Below, one piece after another: positions 17,634 to 25,977 of a stretch of 64,000 nucleotides of DNA. The DNA is taken from contig JBBRVW010000002.1 in assembly GCA_038246545.1 (NCBI GenBank), positions 62,001 through 126,000 of the forward strand, read 5' to 3'. How positions within the stretch are numbered: position 1 is the stretch's first letter; the number at the start of each line of letters is the position of its first letter. The translations under genes and the position numbers were made by a program. The DNA is from JBBRVW01 sp038246545 (lineage in GTDB: Bacteria; Actinomycetota; Actinomycetes; JACCUZ01). The notes below the pieces were generated by a model, which saw only the letters and a program-made list of their open reading frames with translations, searched no databases and had not been told where the DNA came from.

Positions 17634-17798
17634 AGTTCTTCATCGGCCGTTCGGGTGATGCGTTACCTGACCGGACGGCCGGACATCGGGCCGTCACCCG
17701 CGTGGTGCAGGCCCAAGCGGCACGGAGCAGCTCCGACACGCAGCGTGACCGGATGGCCCAAGGCTTCAGATCGGTCCCTGGACGCCGATCTGGAAGGC
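17634..17798. promoter_or_regulatory. Divergent promoter region between TadE copies A and B
   Basis: 165 bp separate the two opposing TadE starts. It must hold the start signals for both pairs, unless the plus pair uses an earlier start. I see no clear -35/-10 pair. The only short inverted match, GATCGG at 17770 with CCGATC at 17785, is 6 bp and weak. Confidence 0.3.
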
Positions 17799-18311
17799 AT
17801 GGGACAGCACCGGATCGGCGCGCGAGCCGTTGGGGACCGCGGCGCGGCCGCCGTCGAGTTCGCGCTCGTCGTCCCCGTGCTGCTCATGGTGCTCTTCGGG
17901 ATCATCGACTACGGCCTGCTGTTCAACAACTCGCTGAGCGTCAAGCAGGGCGTCCGGGAGGCGGCCCGTCAGGGCGTCGTGGCCAACTATGGCTCGGCCT
18001 GCCCCATGACCTGGAGCACCGCACCCTCGGCCAACATGCAGAAGCTCGGTTGCACGGTCGTGGACCGGACCAGCGCGGTGAACGGACCGACCTACGTCAA
18101 GATCAAGCTGCCCGGCGGGTGGGTCAAGGGGCAGCCCCTGGTCGTCTGCGAGATGGTGAAGGCCACCGGCGTGACGGGCCTGACGCCGATGCCGAGCAGC
18201 GGCATCGCGACCAGCAAGGTCGAGATGTCCATCGAGAAGGCGACGACGGGACAGGTCGAGAGCGGCGGGGAGCAGGCCCCGCCCTCGGGCGCCAGCTGGT
18301 CGTGGTGCTGA
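17799..18311 (+). CDS. TadE-like pseudopilin, copy B
   Basis: A 170-residue TadE-type protein with motif AAVEFALVVPVLLMVLFGI followed by DYGLLFNNSLSVKQGVREAAR. The extracellular half contains CPMTWSTAPSANMQKLGC (paired Cys) and the conserved segment VTGLTPMPSSG. It is clearly a paralogue of copy D (22123-22632): same helix, same KQG/RQGxREAAR stretch and the same TGLTPxPS segment. I used ATG at 17799; earlier in-frame starts exist from 17655 but give no motif. Its stop overlaps the TadG copy B start by one base (TGATG). Confidence 0.8.
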   Translation: MGQHRIGARAVGDRGAAAVEFALVVPVLLMVLFGIIDYGLLFNNSLSVKQGVREAARQGVVANYGSACPMTWSTAPSANMQKLGCTVVDRTSAVNGPTYVKIKLPGGWVKGQPLVVCEMVKATGVTGLTPMPSSGIATSKVEMSIEKATTGQVESGGEQAPPSGASWSWC

Positions 18312-19588
18312 TGCGCCGGGTGTTCGGCGAGCCCGCCGACCGGGGCGCGGTGGCCATCCTCGTATCGGTGTTCTCGATCGTCATGTTCGTCATTGCAGCG
18401 CTCATCGTCGACCTGGGAATGGCGCGCGTCACCCGGCGGGACGCGCAGAACGCCGCCGACGCGGCCGCCCTCGCGGCCGCTAACGCCCTCTACCCAAGCG
18501 GTCCCACCCCTGACTTCACCGCGGCCGTCGCCGCCGCCAAGGCGTTCGCCAGCAGCAACTACGGCACGACCGCCACAGACTGGTCCGGATGCTCGACCGC
18601 CCAGAGCCTTCCCTACACCCCCAGCGGGGAGTCGCGGTGCATCAGCTTCGACTCGGCCACCGCTCCCGTGAACGTGCGGGTGGTCGTGCCGGGCAAGCGG
18701 GTCAGCAGCTTCTTCGGAGGCGCCGTCGGCTACCGCGGCATGGACGTCAGTGCGATGGCGCAAGCGCTGGTCGACCGTGGCTCGCACCCTTCCTGCGTCT
18801 TCTGCGTCCTCGGCAACACCACGCACGCGCTGCAGAACGGCAACGTGACCGTGGCGGACGGCGATGTCTACTTCAACGGCAGCATCACGATGAACCCCAA
18901 CGGCGGCGTGGCTGCCACCAGCGGCACCGCCTACATCCAGGGAACCGCAACGCCACTGAACCAGGTCAGCAACCCCAGGCAGACGGGCGTGGCGGCGGTC
19001 ACCGACCCCCTTGCGGCCAGCATCGTCCTGCCGCCGGCTGGCCTCGCGGCCCTCACTGTGAAGTCGAACCCCTGCACCCAGGGCCCGGGTCTCTACGGCC
19101 CGGTCTCTCTGGGGAACATCAACTGCACGTTGACGCCCGGCCTCTACACCTTCACCGACACGTTCAACATGGGCAACGCCACGGTGACGGGAACCGGCGT
19201 CACTCTCTACTTCACCTGCGGCACGTCGGGAGTCCGGGCAAGCTCGTGCATGGGGGACACCACGCCCGGGACCCTCGACGGAAGCGGCAACGGCAGCCTG
19301 ACGATCGCCGCGCCCCTTACGGGCGAGCTGCAGGGTCTGGCGATCGTCTACGACCGCGACAACGCGGCCACCTTGAGCATGCAGGGCGGCGCAGGCAGCT
19401 CGGTGACGGGCACCCTCTACGCGCCGGCCACCAAGCTGGCCATGGGCGGGAACGGGTGCGGGGCCGCCTCGCGCACCATGGTGGTGGTCTACGACTTCGT
19501 CATGAACGGCAACAACGCCTGCTTCAACTCGAGCTACCTCGCGACCAGCAACGTCACCATCATCGGCGACACCGGCCTGGTGCTCTGA
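18311..19588 (+). CDS. TadG-like Flp pilus-associated protein, copy B
   Basis: A 425-residue protein from ATG at 18311. Residues 12-45 are the TadG helix (AVAILVSVFSIVMFVIAAL, IVDLGMARVTRRDAQNAADA), then an extracellular part with FFGGAVGYRGMDVSAMAQ and a CVFCVL motif at C162/C165, plus paired Cys at 94 and 110. The C-terminal half (TLYAPATKLAMGGNG, then VVYDFVMNGNN) has the repeated short-strand pattern of beta-helix surface proteins. Nearly every landmark recurs in copy D (22632-23987), so the two are paralogues. Its stop codon is immediately followed by the stop of the opposite-strand copy C. Confidence 0.8.
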   Translation: MRRVFGEPADRGAVAILVSVFSIVMFVIAALIVDLGMARVTRRDAQNAADAAALAAANALYPSGPTPDFTAAVAAAKAFASSNYGTTATDWSGCSTAQSLPYTPSGESRCISFDSATAPVNVRVVVPGKRVSSFFGGAVGYRGMDVSAMAQALVDRGSHPSCVFCVLGNTTHALQNGNVTVADGDVYFNGSITMNPNGGVAATSGTAYIQGTATPLNQVSNPRQTGVAAVTDPLAASIVLPPAGLAALTVKSNPCTQGPGLYGPVSLGNINCTLTPGLYTFTDTFNMGNATVTGTGVTLYFTCGTSGVRASSCMGDTTPGTLDGSGNGSLTIAAPLTGELQGLAIVYDRDNAATLSMQGGAGSSVTGTLYAPATKLAMGGNGCGAASRTMVVVYDFVMNGNNACFNSSYLATSNVTIIGDTGLVL

Positions 19589-21415
19589 TCACTCCACCAA
19601 AAGGAAGTCCTTGGTGCCGCCGTAGTAGTCGCCTCCGTTACCTGGCTGGTCGACTGTCGTTGGCAAAGCGCTCAGCGGAAATGTAAAGGCCTGTACTGCC
19701 TCGAGTTGGGTCCCGCCGTTGTTGAACAGGAGGCCGTTGCAGTCGCTGAAGCCGATGCAAGTCGCATCGCCGGCCATATTCTCATTCGTTGCAAACGCGC
19801 CTCGGAATGCTGAGATGGGCCAGAACTTCGCACCACCGACCGAGTTCTTTGGCCGGGTGGTCGTGTCAGTGACCGGGATGTAGAAGAACCGTGGATCGGA
19901 GGCGATGTTCGCTGTCAGGGAGTCCGGCGTGCCTGCGGCGACATCGAGAAGGGTTCGCCCGGGTGCCAGGTAGCAGCTTAGGACGGTATCGACGAGGTTC
20001 TGGCCGCTCTTGGACCGCCAGCGCAGGTCGGGGTCGCCACTGACTGTGCACTTGTCCCCGGGGCTGGTTCCCGGCGTGACACCTGGGGTGCCCTGCAGTC
20101 GACCAGGTTCACCATTGCGACCGTCGATCAGGCCATCGGTAGGAAGTGAGACTGCCTCGCCAGGCTTCACATCGATACAGCTCTCGTCGCCCCGTGCAGG
20201 TACGTTGTCGTCGAGGATGCCGTCGGCGTAGGGCGAGCCGTCAAAGGCGCAAGGAACGTCCGTCGTCGGGGAGAGCACGGCCGCCAGGGCATGGTCGATG
20301 CCTCGCGCGAAGTTGCGGAAACGTTGCAGGCTCGTCGATCCGCCATCGGATCGGGGAGAGTTCAAGAGGCCGAAGTCGCCGGTTGACGGGTCCGGGCAGC
20401 CGGTTGCGGTAGGAACCCCGATGGTCAGGGTCCCGACCGCGCTGTCGGGCGTCCACTTGTCGGCGCCGCCCGCCTGGAGTCCACGTACCTTCCACGATCC
20501 CGGGGTCGTCGCGACTGTTGTCGGCACACCGACCGAGAATTGTGCCTGCCAGTCATTGTTGGCAATTTTGACTACGGTGCCCGGCACCACAGTGCCTGCG
20601 ATTCCGCTTGGGGCCGGCCCGGGTTGGCGGACGGTCGTGCCGTCGAATTTGAGCAAGTGGAAATCGAACACAACCCCCTTGCCGACAAGACTCGGATCGT
20701 CCGTCAGGTTGGTGACTGTCGTGGTGACCGACGTGGGCAGCGCTGAATTGTTGGGCGTCAAGGCCCCGATGTGCGGGCCGTTGTTGTTGCCCCCCGGGCT
20801 GTACGCGGGAGTACCGGTGGAGTCCGAACCCGTGACCACGTTGCCGTTGTTGACGTACAGGTAGTTGGGTCCGGCCGGGCAGTTCGAGGGCAGAGAAAGG
20901 GGAAGAACGCTGACCTGCAGCCCGCGCAGTGCGACGGCTGCCCTTCCGCGGACGTCGCCGGCACTCGCACCGCGGATGGCGGCGCCGAAGGCGAACTTCA
21001 CGTTCCGGGGTGGGGTAATGACGCGAATCAATCGCCCCGCATTGGCGCACCCGGTGATCTGCAGGCCGGAAGCGGAGACGAGCTGGATCTCGCCGTTGCT
21101 CAGGTTTCCGTCGCGCATCTGAGCCGCAGTCGCCGCAAAGGGCGAGGCGCCATTGTCGGTACGGACTCCATTTCCCGGATCGTTCAGCGTCACAAGGGCC
21201 TGGTCAAAGGCCCCGCACGTATCCGGGAGATCCTGAGCTCCAGCGAACGCGGCAAGGTCGGCCGTTGTCTGCACGGCACGATCCCGCGAGAACATGTCGG
21301 TCAGCTCCACCGCGAGCGCGGCCGAACCGAACAGCACTAGCGCGACAATGGCCGTGATGATCGCGACGGCCCCGTTTTGAGACGCGTCAACTGACGGTCG
21401 ACGTGGGTTCTTCAT
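19589..21415 (-). CDS. TadG-like Flp pilus-associated protein, copy C
   Basis: A 608-residue protein. The TadG helix is AVAIITAIVALVLFGSAALAV, then ELTDMFSRDRAVQTTADLAAFAGAQ. The long extracellular part is Thr/Gly/Asn-rich and contains segments like FDFHLLKFDGTTVRQPGPAP and VGTLTIGVPTATGCPDPS, with several single Cys, quite unlike copies B and D after the helix. I chose ATG at 21415, which overlaps the TadE copy C stop by ATGA; a TTG six bases upstream is possible. Base composition here is lower than in neighbours (hand counts of sample lines give 53-57 percent GC against about 75 percent in aroG). Stop codons of B and C abut with no gap (TGATCA at 19586-19591). Confidence 0.75.
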   Translation of the reverse strand: MKNPRRPSVDASQNGAVAIITAIVALVLFGSAALAVELTDMFSRDRAVQTTADLAAFAGAQDLPDTCGAFDQALVTLNDPGNGVRTDNGASPFAATAAQMRDGNLSNGEIQLVSASGLQITGCANAGRLIRVITPPRNVKFAFGAAIRGASAGDVRGRAAVALRGLQVSVLPLSLPSNCPAGPNYLYVNNGNVVTGSDSTGTPAYSPGGNNNGPHIGALTPNNSALPTSVTTTVTNLTDDPSLVGKGVVFDFHLLKFDGTTVRQPGPAPSGIAGTVVPGTVVKIANNDWQAQFSVGVPTTVATTPGSWKVRGLQAGGADKWTPDSAVGTLTIGVPTATGCPDPSTGDFGLLNSPRSDGGSTSLQRFRNFARGIDHALAAVLSPTTDVPCAFDGSPYADGILDDNVPARGDESCIDVKPGEAVSLPTDGLIDGRNGEPGRLQGTPGVTPGTSPGDKCTVSGDPDLRWRSKSGQNLVDTVLSCYLAPGRTLLDVAAGTPDSLTANIASDPRFFYIPVTDTTTRPKNSVGGAKFWPISAFRGAFATNENMAGDATCIGFSDCNGLLFNNGGTQLEAVQAFTFPLSALPTTVDQPGNGGDYYGGTKDFLLVE

Positions 21416-21825
21416 GAGCAACCTGCCGTCACGGTACCGATGCGCTCCGCCCGAGTCGCTGCCTTCTCCACCTGAGTTCCCGCACCGAGGAATGGAACGA
21501 ACGGAAAGCCGAAATTTTGCCGACGCCAGGTCAGATTCACGGTGATCACGGTTCCGCGGGTTGCCGCGGGTGAGGAAGTGACGTTCACGTATGCAGCTGC
21601 CCCGCTGCGGTCTCGTACCACCTGCTTCCAGGTCGCGCAGTTGTTGATGCCGACCGCCGCCTCGCGAGCGCCTTCCCGCGCAGCGGACTCGGCTGCCGTC
21701 GATTGAAAGAAGAAGTACCCGTACTGAATGATGCCAAAGATCAGGGTCAGCAGCAGCACGCTGACGAGGGCGAACTCGACGGCGGCCGCGCCCGAGTCAC
21801 TCCGCGACGTGTGCCTGAGCCGCAT
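21412..21825 (-). CDS. TadE-like pseudopilin, copy C
   Basis: A 137-residue TadE-type protein: AAAVEFALVSVLLLTLIFGI, then IQYGYFFFQSTAAESAAREGAREA. The extracellular part is short and ends with an AGCS tail. The helix motif and the AAREGAREA stretch are the family signature. ATG at 21825 follows a gap shared with copy D. It overlaps TadG copy C by ATGA and so forms the fourth E-G pair. Confidence 0.78.
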   Translation of the reverse strand: MRLRHTSRSDSGAAAVEFALVSVLLLTLIFGIIQYGYFFFQSTAAESAAREGAREAAVGINNCATWKQVVRDRSGAAAYVNVTSSPAATRGTVITVNLTWRRQNFGFPFVPFLGAGTQVEKAATRAERIGTVTAGCS

Positions 21826-22122
21826 TGGTCCTGCCCCACCCCTGGTCGAGCCGTTCCGCGTTGGCCCGGCTTCGCGAAGTGTAAAGGCGCCTCACGACCT
21901 TCGCGCGCGCCGAGGCAAGTTGAACCGAACGGCGGAGGCGTAACAAGGAATATCGTCTCCGGTGTCCAGTTTGTGAGTCGGTCCCGCCCCGGGTTCACCC
22001 GTTCGGCCCCGTCACTCGACGTGACCCGACCGCGGATCGATCTGACCGTTCTACTGAGTGCGGTGGCTCTGGCAGGCTCCTATGGTCACGGTCAGTAACG
22101 GCCGCGACGTCTCGGGGGCGAG
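21826..22122. promoter_or_regulatory. Divergent promoter region between TadE copies C and D
   Basis: 297 bp between opposing TadE starts. The centre is less GC-rich (for example GTAACAAGGAATATCGTC at 21942-21959), which would suit a promoter, but I cannot assign consensus boxes. No repeat shared with the sister gap 17634-17798 was seen by eye. Confidence 0.3.
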
Positions 22123-22632
22123 ATGATTGTTCGACGAGGCCGGCGCGATCGTGGGGCGGCTGCTGTTGAGTTCGCCCTGGTCGTGCCGGTGCTTCTCATG
22201 GTGATGCTCGGCATCCTCGACTACGGGATGTGGTTCAGCGACTCGTTGAACGTGCGGCAAGGGGCCCGGGAGGGCGCGCGGCGCGCCGTCGTCGATGACA
22301 CGTCGGTAGCTGCCGGCTGCAACGGCCAGACGGGCATGGCGCTGTTCGCGTGCAGTACACGGGCGCAGGTGGGACCGATCGGCGGCACCACCTACGCGCG
22401 GGTCGCCGTCTACAACCCCGACGGCAGCGCGAGCACGAACTGGAGGAAGGGCCAGCAGCTGCTCGTCTGCGCGGTCGTCAAGGAGCGGGCACTGACCGGG
22501 CTGACGCCGCTGCCCTCGGACGGCACCCTGCGCTCGTCCGTCCGGATGCGCATCGAGAACGGCACCCACTCGTACTCCCCCTACCAGGACACCCTCCCGG
22601 CCGGCCAGACCTGGTCCTGGTGCGCGCCGTGA
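22123..22632 (+). CDS. TadE-like pseudopilin, copy D
   Basis: A 169-residue TadE-type protein with AAVEFALVVPVLLMVMLGI, DYGMWFSDSLNVRQGAREGAR and a conserved LTGLTPLPSDG segment near the end, with a WSWCAP C-terminus. Copy B ends in WSWC as well, so both plus-strand TadE proteins share the whole plan. ATG at 22123; the stop overlaps the next ATG by one base (TGATG). Confidence 0.82.
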   Translation: MIVRRGRRDRGAAAVEFALVVPVLLMVMLGILDYGMWFSDSLNVRQGAREGARRAVVDDTSVAAGCNGQTGMALFACSTRAQVGPIGGTTYARVAVYNPDGSASTNWRKGQQLLVCAVVKERALTGLTPLPSDGTLRSSVRMRIENGTHSYSPYQDTLPAGQTWSWCAP

Positions 22633-23987
22633 TGTCGCGGCGCGGCAGTGAGCGCGGCGCAATCGCGATCATCGTGGCGATCTTCGCGCTGGTGATGTTC
22701 ACCCTCGCCGCGCTGGTGGTCGATCTCGGCTTCGCAAGAGAGACCCGACGGGAGGCCCAGAACACCGCGGACGCGTCGGCGCTGGCCGGCGCCGGCGAGC
22801 TCTACAGCACGAGCAACGCACTGCAGGCCGCGCAGTCGATAGCGGCCGTGAAGCAGTACGCCGCCAGGAACTTCGGGACGACGAACGCCGACTGGGCTAG
22901 GTGCAACGCCACGGTCCCGACCGGGTGGACCACGGTTGTCGGCGGCCAGCCGACCGGCACGACCTGCATCGCCTACAACTCCGCGAACCTGCCAAAGCAG
23001 GTCCAGGTCGTCGTGCCTGTCAAGCACACGGGCACATTCTTCGGCGGCATCGTCGGTTACCGCGGCTCGGACATCAGCGCGCTGGCGCAGGCCTCCCTGC
23101 AACCGGACAGTGTTTTTACGTGCGTCGTCTGCGTCCTTGCCGACTACGGCGGCCAAAACGGCTCGTTGGTGGTGAGTGGCGGCGGGCTCGCGGTCAACGG
23201 GCCACCCGCACTCGGACCGAATGGCGACATCACGGCGACCGGGGTGGGGTTTGCGACACCACCTGGCAGCAACGACATCAAGGGCACGGTCACACCGGCG
23301 GCGGAGTCCATCCCGCCCTTCGGCGATCCGCTGGCGGGACTGCCGCTGCCGGGGCGCGGGCTGTCGATGCCCGCAGCGGGCTGGCCGTCGCTGGGAGTGA
23401 CCGCGCAGGATGCTCCAGCGTCCGGTGCATGCGTTGCCGCCAAGGTCTATCGGACCATCGACAGCTGCACGACGATGGCGCCGGGCACCTACGTGGTCAC
23501 CGAGTCGTCGAAGCTGGCAGGAAATGGAAACCTCACCGGTACCGGAGTCCTCCTCTACATGGGCTGCTCGGACAACTCCAAGAAGTGGGTGATCTGCTCG
23601 TCCTCGTCAGCGAAGACCAAAGGGACTATTGGCGACGCAGGAAACGGCGTCTACACGCTGACCCCCATGTCCTCGGGCGCCTACTCGCGCTTCACGGTGA
23701 TCTTCGATCCCGACAATGACGCGACGTACCGTCAGGTTGGTAACGGGCAGTCGACCCTCGGGGGAGGCGTGTACGGGAAGTCGGCGACGATCGACAACCG
23801 GGGCACGGGCGCGTCCAAGTTCTGCGACGACGCCGATCCCACGAACGACAAGGGCTGCCCCATGAGCATCACCGGGGTCGTGGTGATCGGCAGCATCTCG
23901 TTCAGCGGGCAGGACGCCATGCACGTCACCTCGGACGGCGGTGCCGAGACCCTGGCCGGACCCGATGCCCTGCGTTTGGTGAAGTAG
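22632..23987 (+). CDS. TadG-like Flp pilus-associated protein, copy D
   Basis: A 451-residue protein: TadG helix AIAIIVAIFALVMFTLAALVV, DLGFARETRREAQNTADASA, then FFGGIVGYRGSDISALAQ and CVVCVL at C164/C167, with Cys at 91 and 112 matching those of copy B. The C-terminal half contains GVYGKSATIDNRG and GVVVIGSISFSGQDAM, the same short-strand pattern as copy B. TadG homologues help anchor the Tad machine in the envelope; the conserved C-x2-C and the outer Cys pair suggest disulfides in the secreted part. It ends the mirrored Tad array. Confidence 0.8.
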   Translation: MSRRGSERGAIAIIVAIFALVMFTLAALVVDLGFARETRREAQNTADASALAGAGELYSTSNALQAAQSIAAVKQYAARNFGTTNADWARCNATVPTGWTTVVGGQPTGTTCIAYNSANLPKQVQVVVPVKHTGTFFGGIVGYRGSDISALAQASLQPDSVFTCVVCVLADYGGQNGSLVVSGGGLAVNGPPALGPNGDITATGVGFATPPGSNDIKGTVTPAAESIPPFGDPLAGLPLPGRGLSMPAAGWPSLGVTAQDAPASGACVAAKVYRTIDSCTTMAPGTYVVTESSKLAGNGNLTGTGVLLYMGCSDNSKKWVICSSSSAKTKGTIGDAGNGVYTLTPMSSGAYSRFTVIFDPDNDATYRQVGNGQSTLGGGVYGKSATIDNRGTGASKFCDDADPTNDKGCPMSITGVVVIGSISFSGQDAMHVTSDGGAETLAGPDALRLVK

Positions 23988-24012
23988 GCGCAGTGGTGGG
24001 TAGCGTCACCGC

Positions 24013-24699
24013 GTGCCTGCCGACCTGAAGATCCTGTCCTGGAACCTGCACGGGCTCCGTGACGACACCCGGGCTCTGACCTCGCTGGTGCGCTCGCTGG
24101 ACCCCGACGTCGTCTGCGTCCAGGAGGCGCCGAAGTTCCTGCGGTGGCGGGCCAGGGCGGCCCGACTGGCCCGGGACTGCGGCCTGCTCTACGTGACGGG
24201 TGGCGGGACGACGGGCGGAACAGCGCTGCTCGCGCACCTGCGCGTCGACGTCGAGCGGACGGCGGAGCTGGCCCTGTCCCGCTACCGGGTCGGCTGGCCG
24301 GACCGGGGAGTGGCAGCCGCCGTCGTCCGCAAGTCGGGGGTCCGGCTCGCTGTTGCGAGCCTGCACCTGCCGCTGCCGGAGACCGAGCGGCTGGACCACG
24401 TGCGCCGCGGTCTCGACGTGCTGCGCGCGTCCGGTGCTGAGCACGCCTTTGCTGCCGGGGACCTTAACGAACGGCCTGGGCGCACGGCGTGGACCTATCT
24501 CGAGGAGCAGGGGATGCGCGACCTCGGCCCGGACAGTGGCCACACGTTCCCGGCCAGTCTGCCCGACCGGCGCATCGACGGTGCGTTCGGCACCCGCAGC
24601 GTCGAGGTCGTCAGCTACGACGTGGTCGACGACCACCGGGCCACGGTCGGGTCCGACCACCGGCCGATCCTGGTCACCGTGCGCGTGCCGACGGCCTGA
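24013..24699 (+). CDS. Endonuclease/exonuclease/phosphatase (EEP) family protein
   Basis: A 228-residue EEP-fold enzyme. Visible motifs: ILSWNLHGL at the start (Asn ligand), VVCVQEAP with the catalytic Glu, ASLHLPLP, AGDLNERPGR (the DLN pair) and SDHRPILV (final Asp-His pair). These complete the metal-dependent phosphodiesterase site, but substrate cannot be told: DNA, lipid phosphate or nucleotide are possible. It starts with GTG 26 bp after the Tad array and stops 4 bp before the convergent TIGR00300 gene. Confidence 0.8.
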   Translation: MPADLKILSWNLHGLRDDTRALTSLVRSLDPDVVCVQEAPKFLRWRARAARLARDCGLLYVTGGGTTGGTALLAHLRVDVERTAELALSRYRVGWPDRGVAAAVVRKSGVRLAVASLHLPLPETERLDHVRRGLDVLRASGAEHAFAAGDLNERPGRTAWTYLEEQGMRDLGPDSGHTFPASLPDRRIDGAFGTRSVEVVSYDVVDDHRATVGSDHRPILVTVRVPTA

Positions 24700-24702
24700 G
24701 CC

Positions 24703-25950
24703 TCAGACGTCCTCGCCGGGGCGCTCGCCGGCGCGGTATGCCGGCGCCAGCTCGAGGGCCAGCTGCTCGAGGAAGAGCCCGATGTCGGTGACGATGCCGC
24801 GGGCCTGCGCCGAGCCGCGGTCGGCCAGCTTGGTCACCGTCGCCGGGTTGATGTCGACGCAGACCAGCGGGATGGACGCGGGCAGGATGTTCCCGGTGGC
24901 CACGGAGTGCAGCATCGTCGCGACCATGATGGCGAAGCCGACGTCCTTGAGGCCGCCGCGCATGGCGCGCTGACCCTCGATGACGTCGGTGTAGACGTCG
25001 GGCAGCGGGCCGTCGTCGCGCACCGAGCCGACGAGGACGAACTTCTTGCCGTGGGTGACCAGCGAGTGCATGACACCGCCGGTCAGCACCCCGGTCTCGA
25101 CGGCCTGGGCGATCGAGCCCGCCTTGCGGATCTGGTTGATCGCGCGGATGTGGTGCTCGTGGCCGTGCTCGACGCCCCGGCCCTGCTTGAGGTCGACACC
25201 GAGCGACGTGCCGAACAGGGACGCCTCGATGTCGTGGGTCGCGATCGCGTTGCCGGCGAACAGCACGTCGACGTAGCCCGCCTCGACCAGGGCCACCATC
25301 GCCGGCGCCGCACCGGTGTGCACGACGGCTGGGCCCGCGACCCACAGCACCTTCTTGCCCTCGGCCTTGACGTCGCGCATCTGCTGCGCGATCTGCCGGA
25401 CGAGCAGTGCCTGCGGCTTCTCGGAGGAGACCTCCGAGTTCATGAACTCGAAGCCGCCGACACTCCGGTCGATCGCGGGCAGCGGCACCACCTTCACGCC
25501 GGACGCACCGCAGACGAGCTGGTCGCCGGCGCGGATCTCGCTCACCGCGATGGTCCGCGCGCGGTCACCGGTCACGAGGATCCCGCAGTCCATCTCGGGG
25601 TTCTCGACCGGCACCCAGCGGGTGCCCAGCCGCACGACCGTCTCGAGGTTCGTCGTGGAGTAGAAGTCGTCGGGGAAGACCCCGTCGGTCTGGACCTCGC
25701 GCACGACCGCCTCGCCGGGGTCGGTGGGGTTCACGCCGTGGGTCTGCAGCCGCATGACGAGCCGGGCGCTGTCGTCGTCGTTGTCCGAGCGGACCGTCAG
25801 CCGGGCGTAGGACTCGTCGGTCGGCGTCTTGCCCACCTCGAACTTGTCGATCGAGTAGTCGCCGCCGTACTCGAGGATGTCGTCGAGCACCCGGGACAGC
25901 ACCCCGGAGTCGATCAGGTGGCCGCGTACCTCGACGGTCTCGCTGGTCAC
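24703..25950 (-). CDS. TIGR00300-family enzyme (archaeal-type ornithine cyclodeaminase/LOR-SDH-like)
   Basis: A 415-residue protein similar to the TIGR00300 group: N-terminal small domain (GHLIDSGVLSRVLDDILEYG), a middle region ending with the domain boundary at about 180, and a Rossmann-like C-terminal half with VLWVAGPAVVHTG, YVDVLFAGNAIATHDIE and GTSLGVDLKQG. Established members act as NAD-dependent ornithine cyclodeaminase in some archaea and as the C-terminal domain of cyanobacterial ArgZ/AgrE. The reaction here is therefore most likely ornithine to proline, but members of unknown function exist. Nothing else in arginine or proline metabolism is adjacent. Confidence 0.7.
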   Translation of the reverse strand: MTSETVEVRGHLIDSGVLSRVLDDILEYGGDYSIDKFEVGKTPTDESYARLTVRSDNDDDSARLVMRLQTHGVNPTDPGEAVVREVQTDGVFPDDFYSTTNLETVVRLGTRWVPVENPEMDCGILVTGDRARTIAVSEIRAGDQLVCGASGVKVVPLPAIDRSVGGFEFMNSEVSSEKPQALLVRQIAQQMRDVKAEGKKVLWVAGPAVVHTGAAPAMVALVEAGYVDVLFAGNAIATHDIEASLFGTSLGVDLKQGRGVEHGHEHHIRAINQIRKAGSIAQAVETGVLTGGVMHSLVTHGKKFVLVGSVRDDGPLPDVYTDVIEGQRAMRGGLKDVGFAIMVATMLHSVATGNILPASIPLVCVDINPATVTKLADRGSAQARGIVTDIGLFLEQLALELAPAYRAGERPGEDV

Positions 25951-25977
25951 GGGACTACCTCCTGGGGTGGGCGGCGC

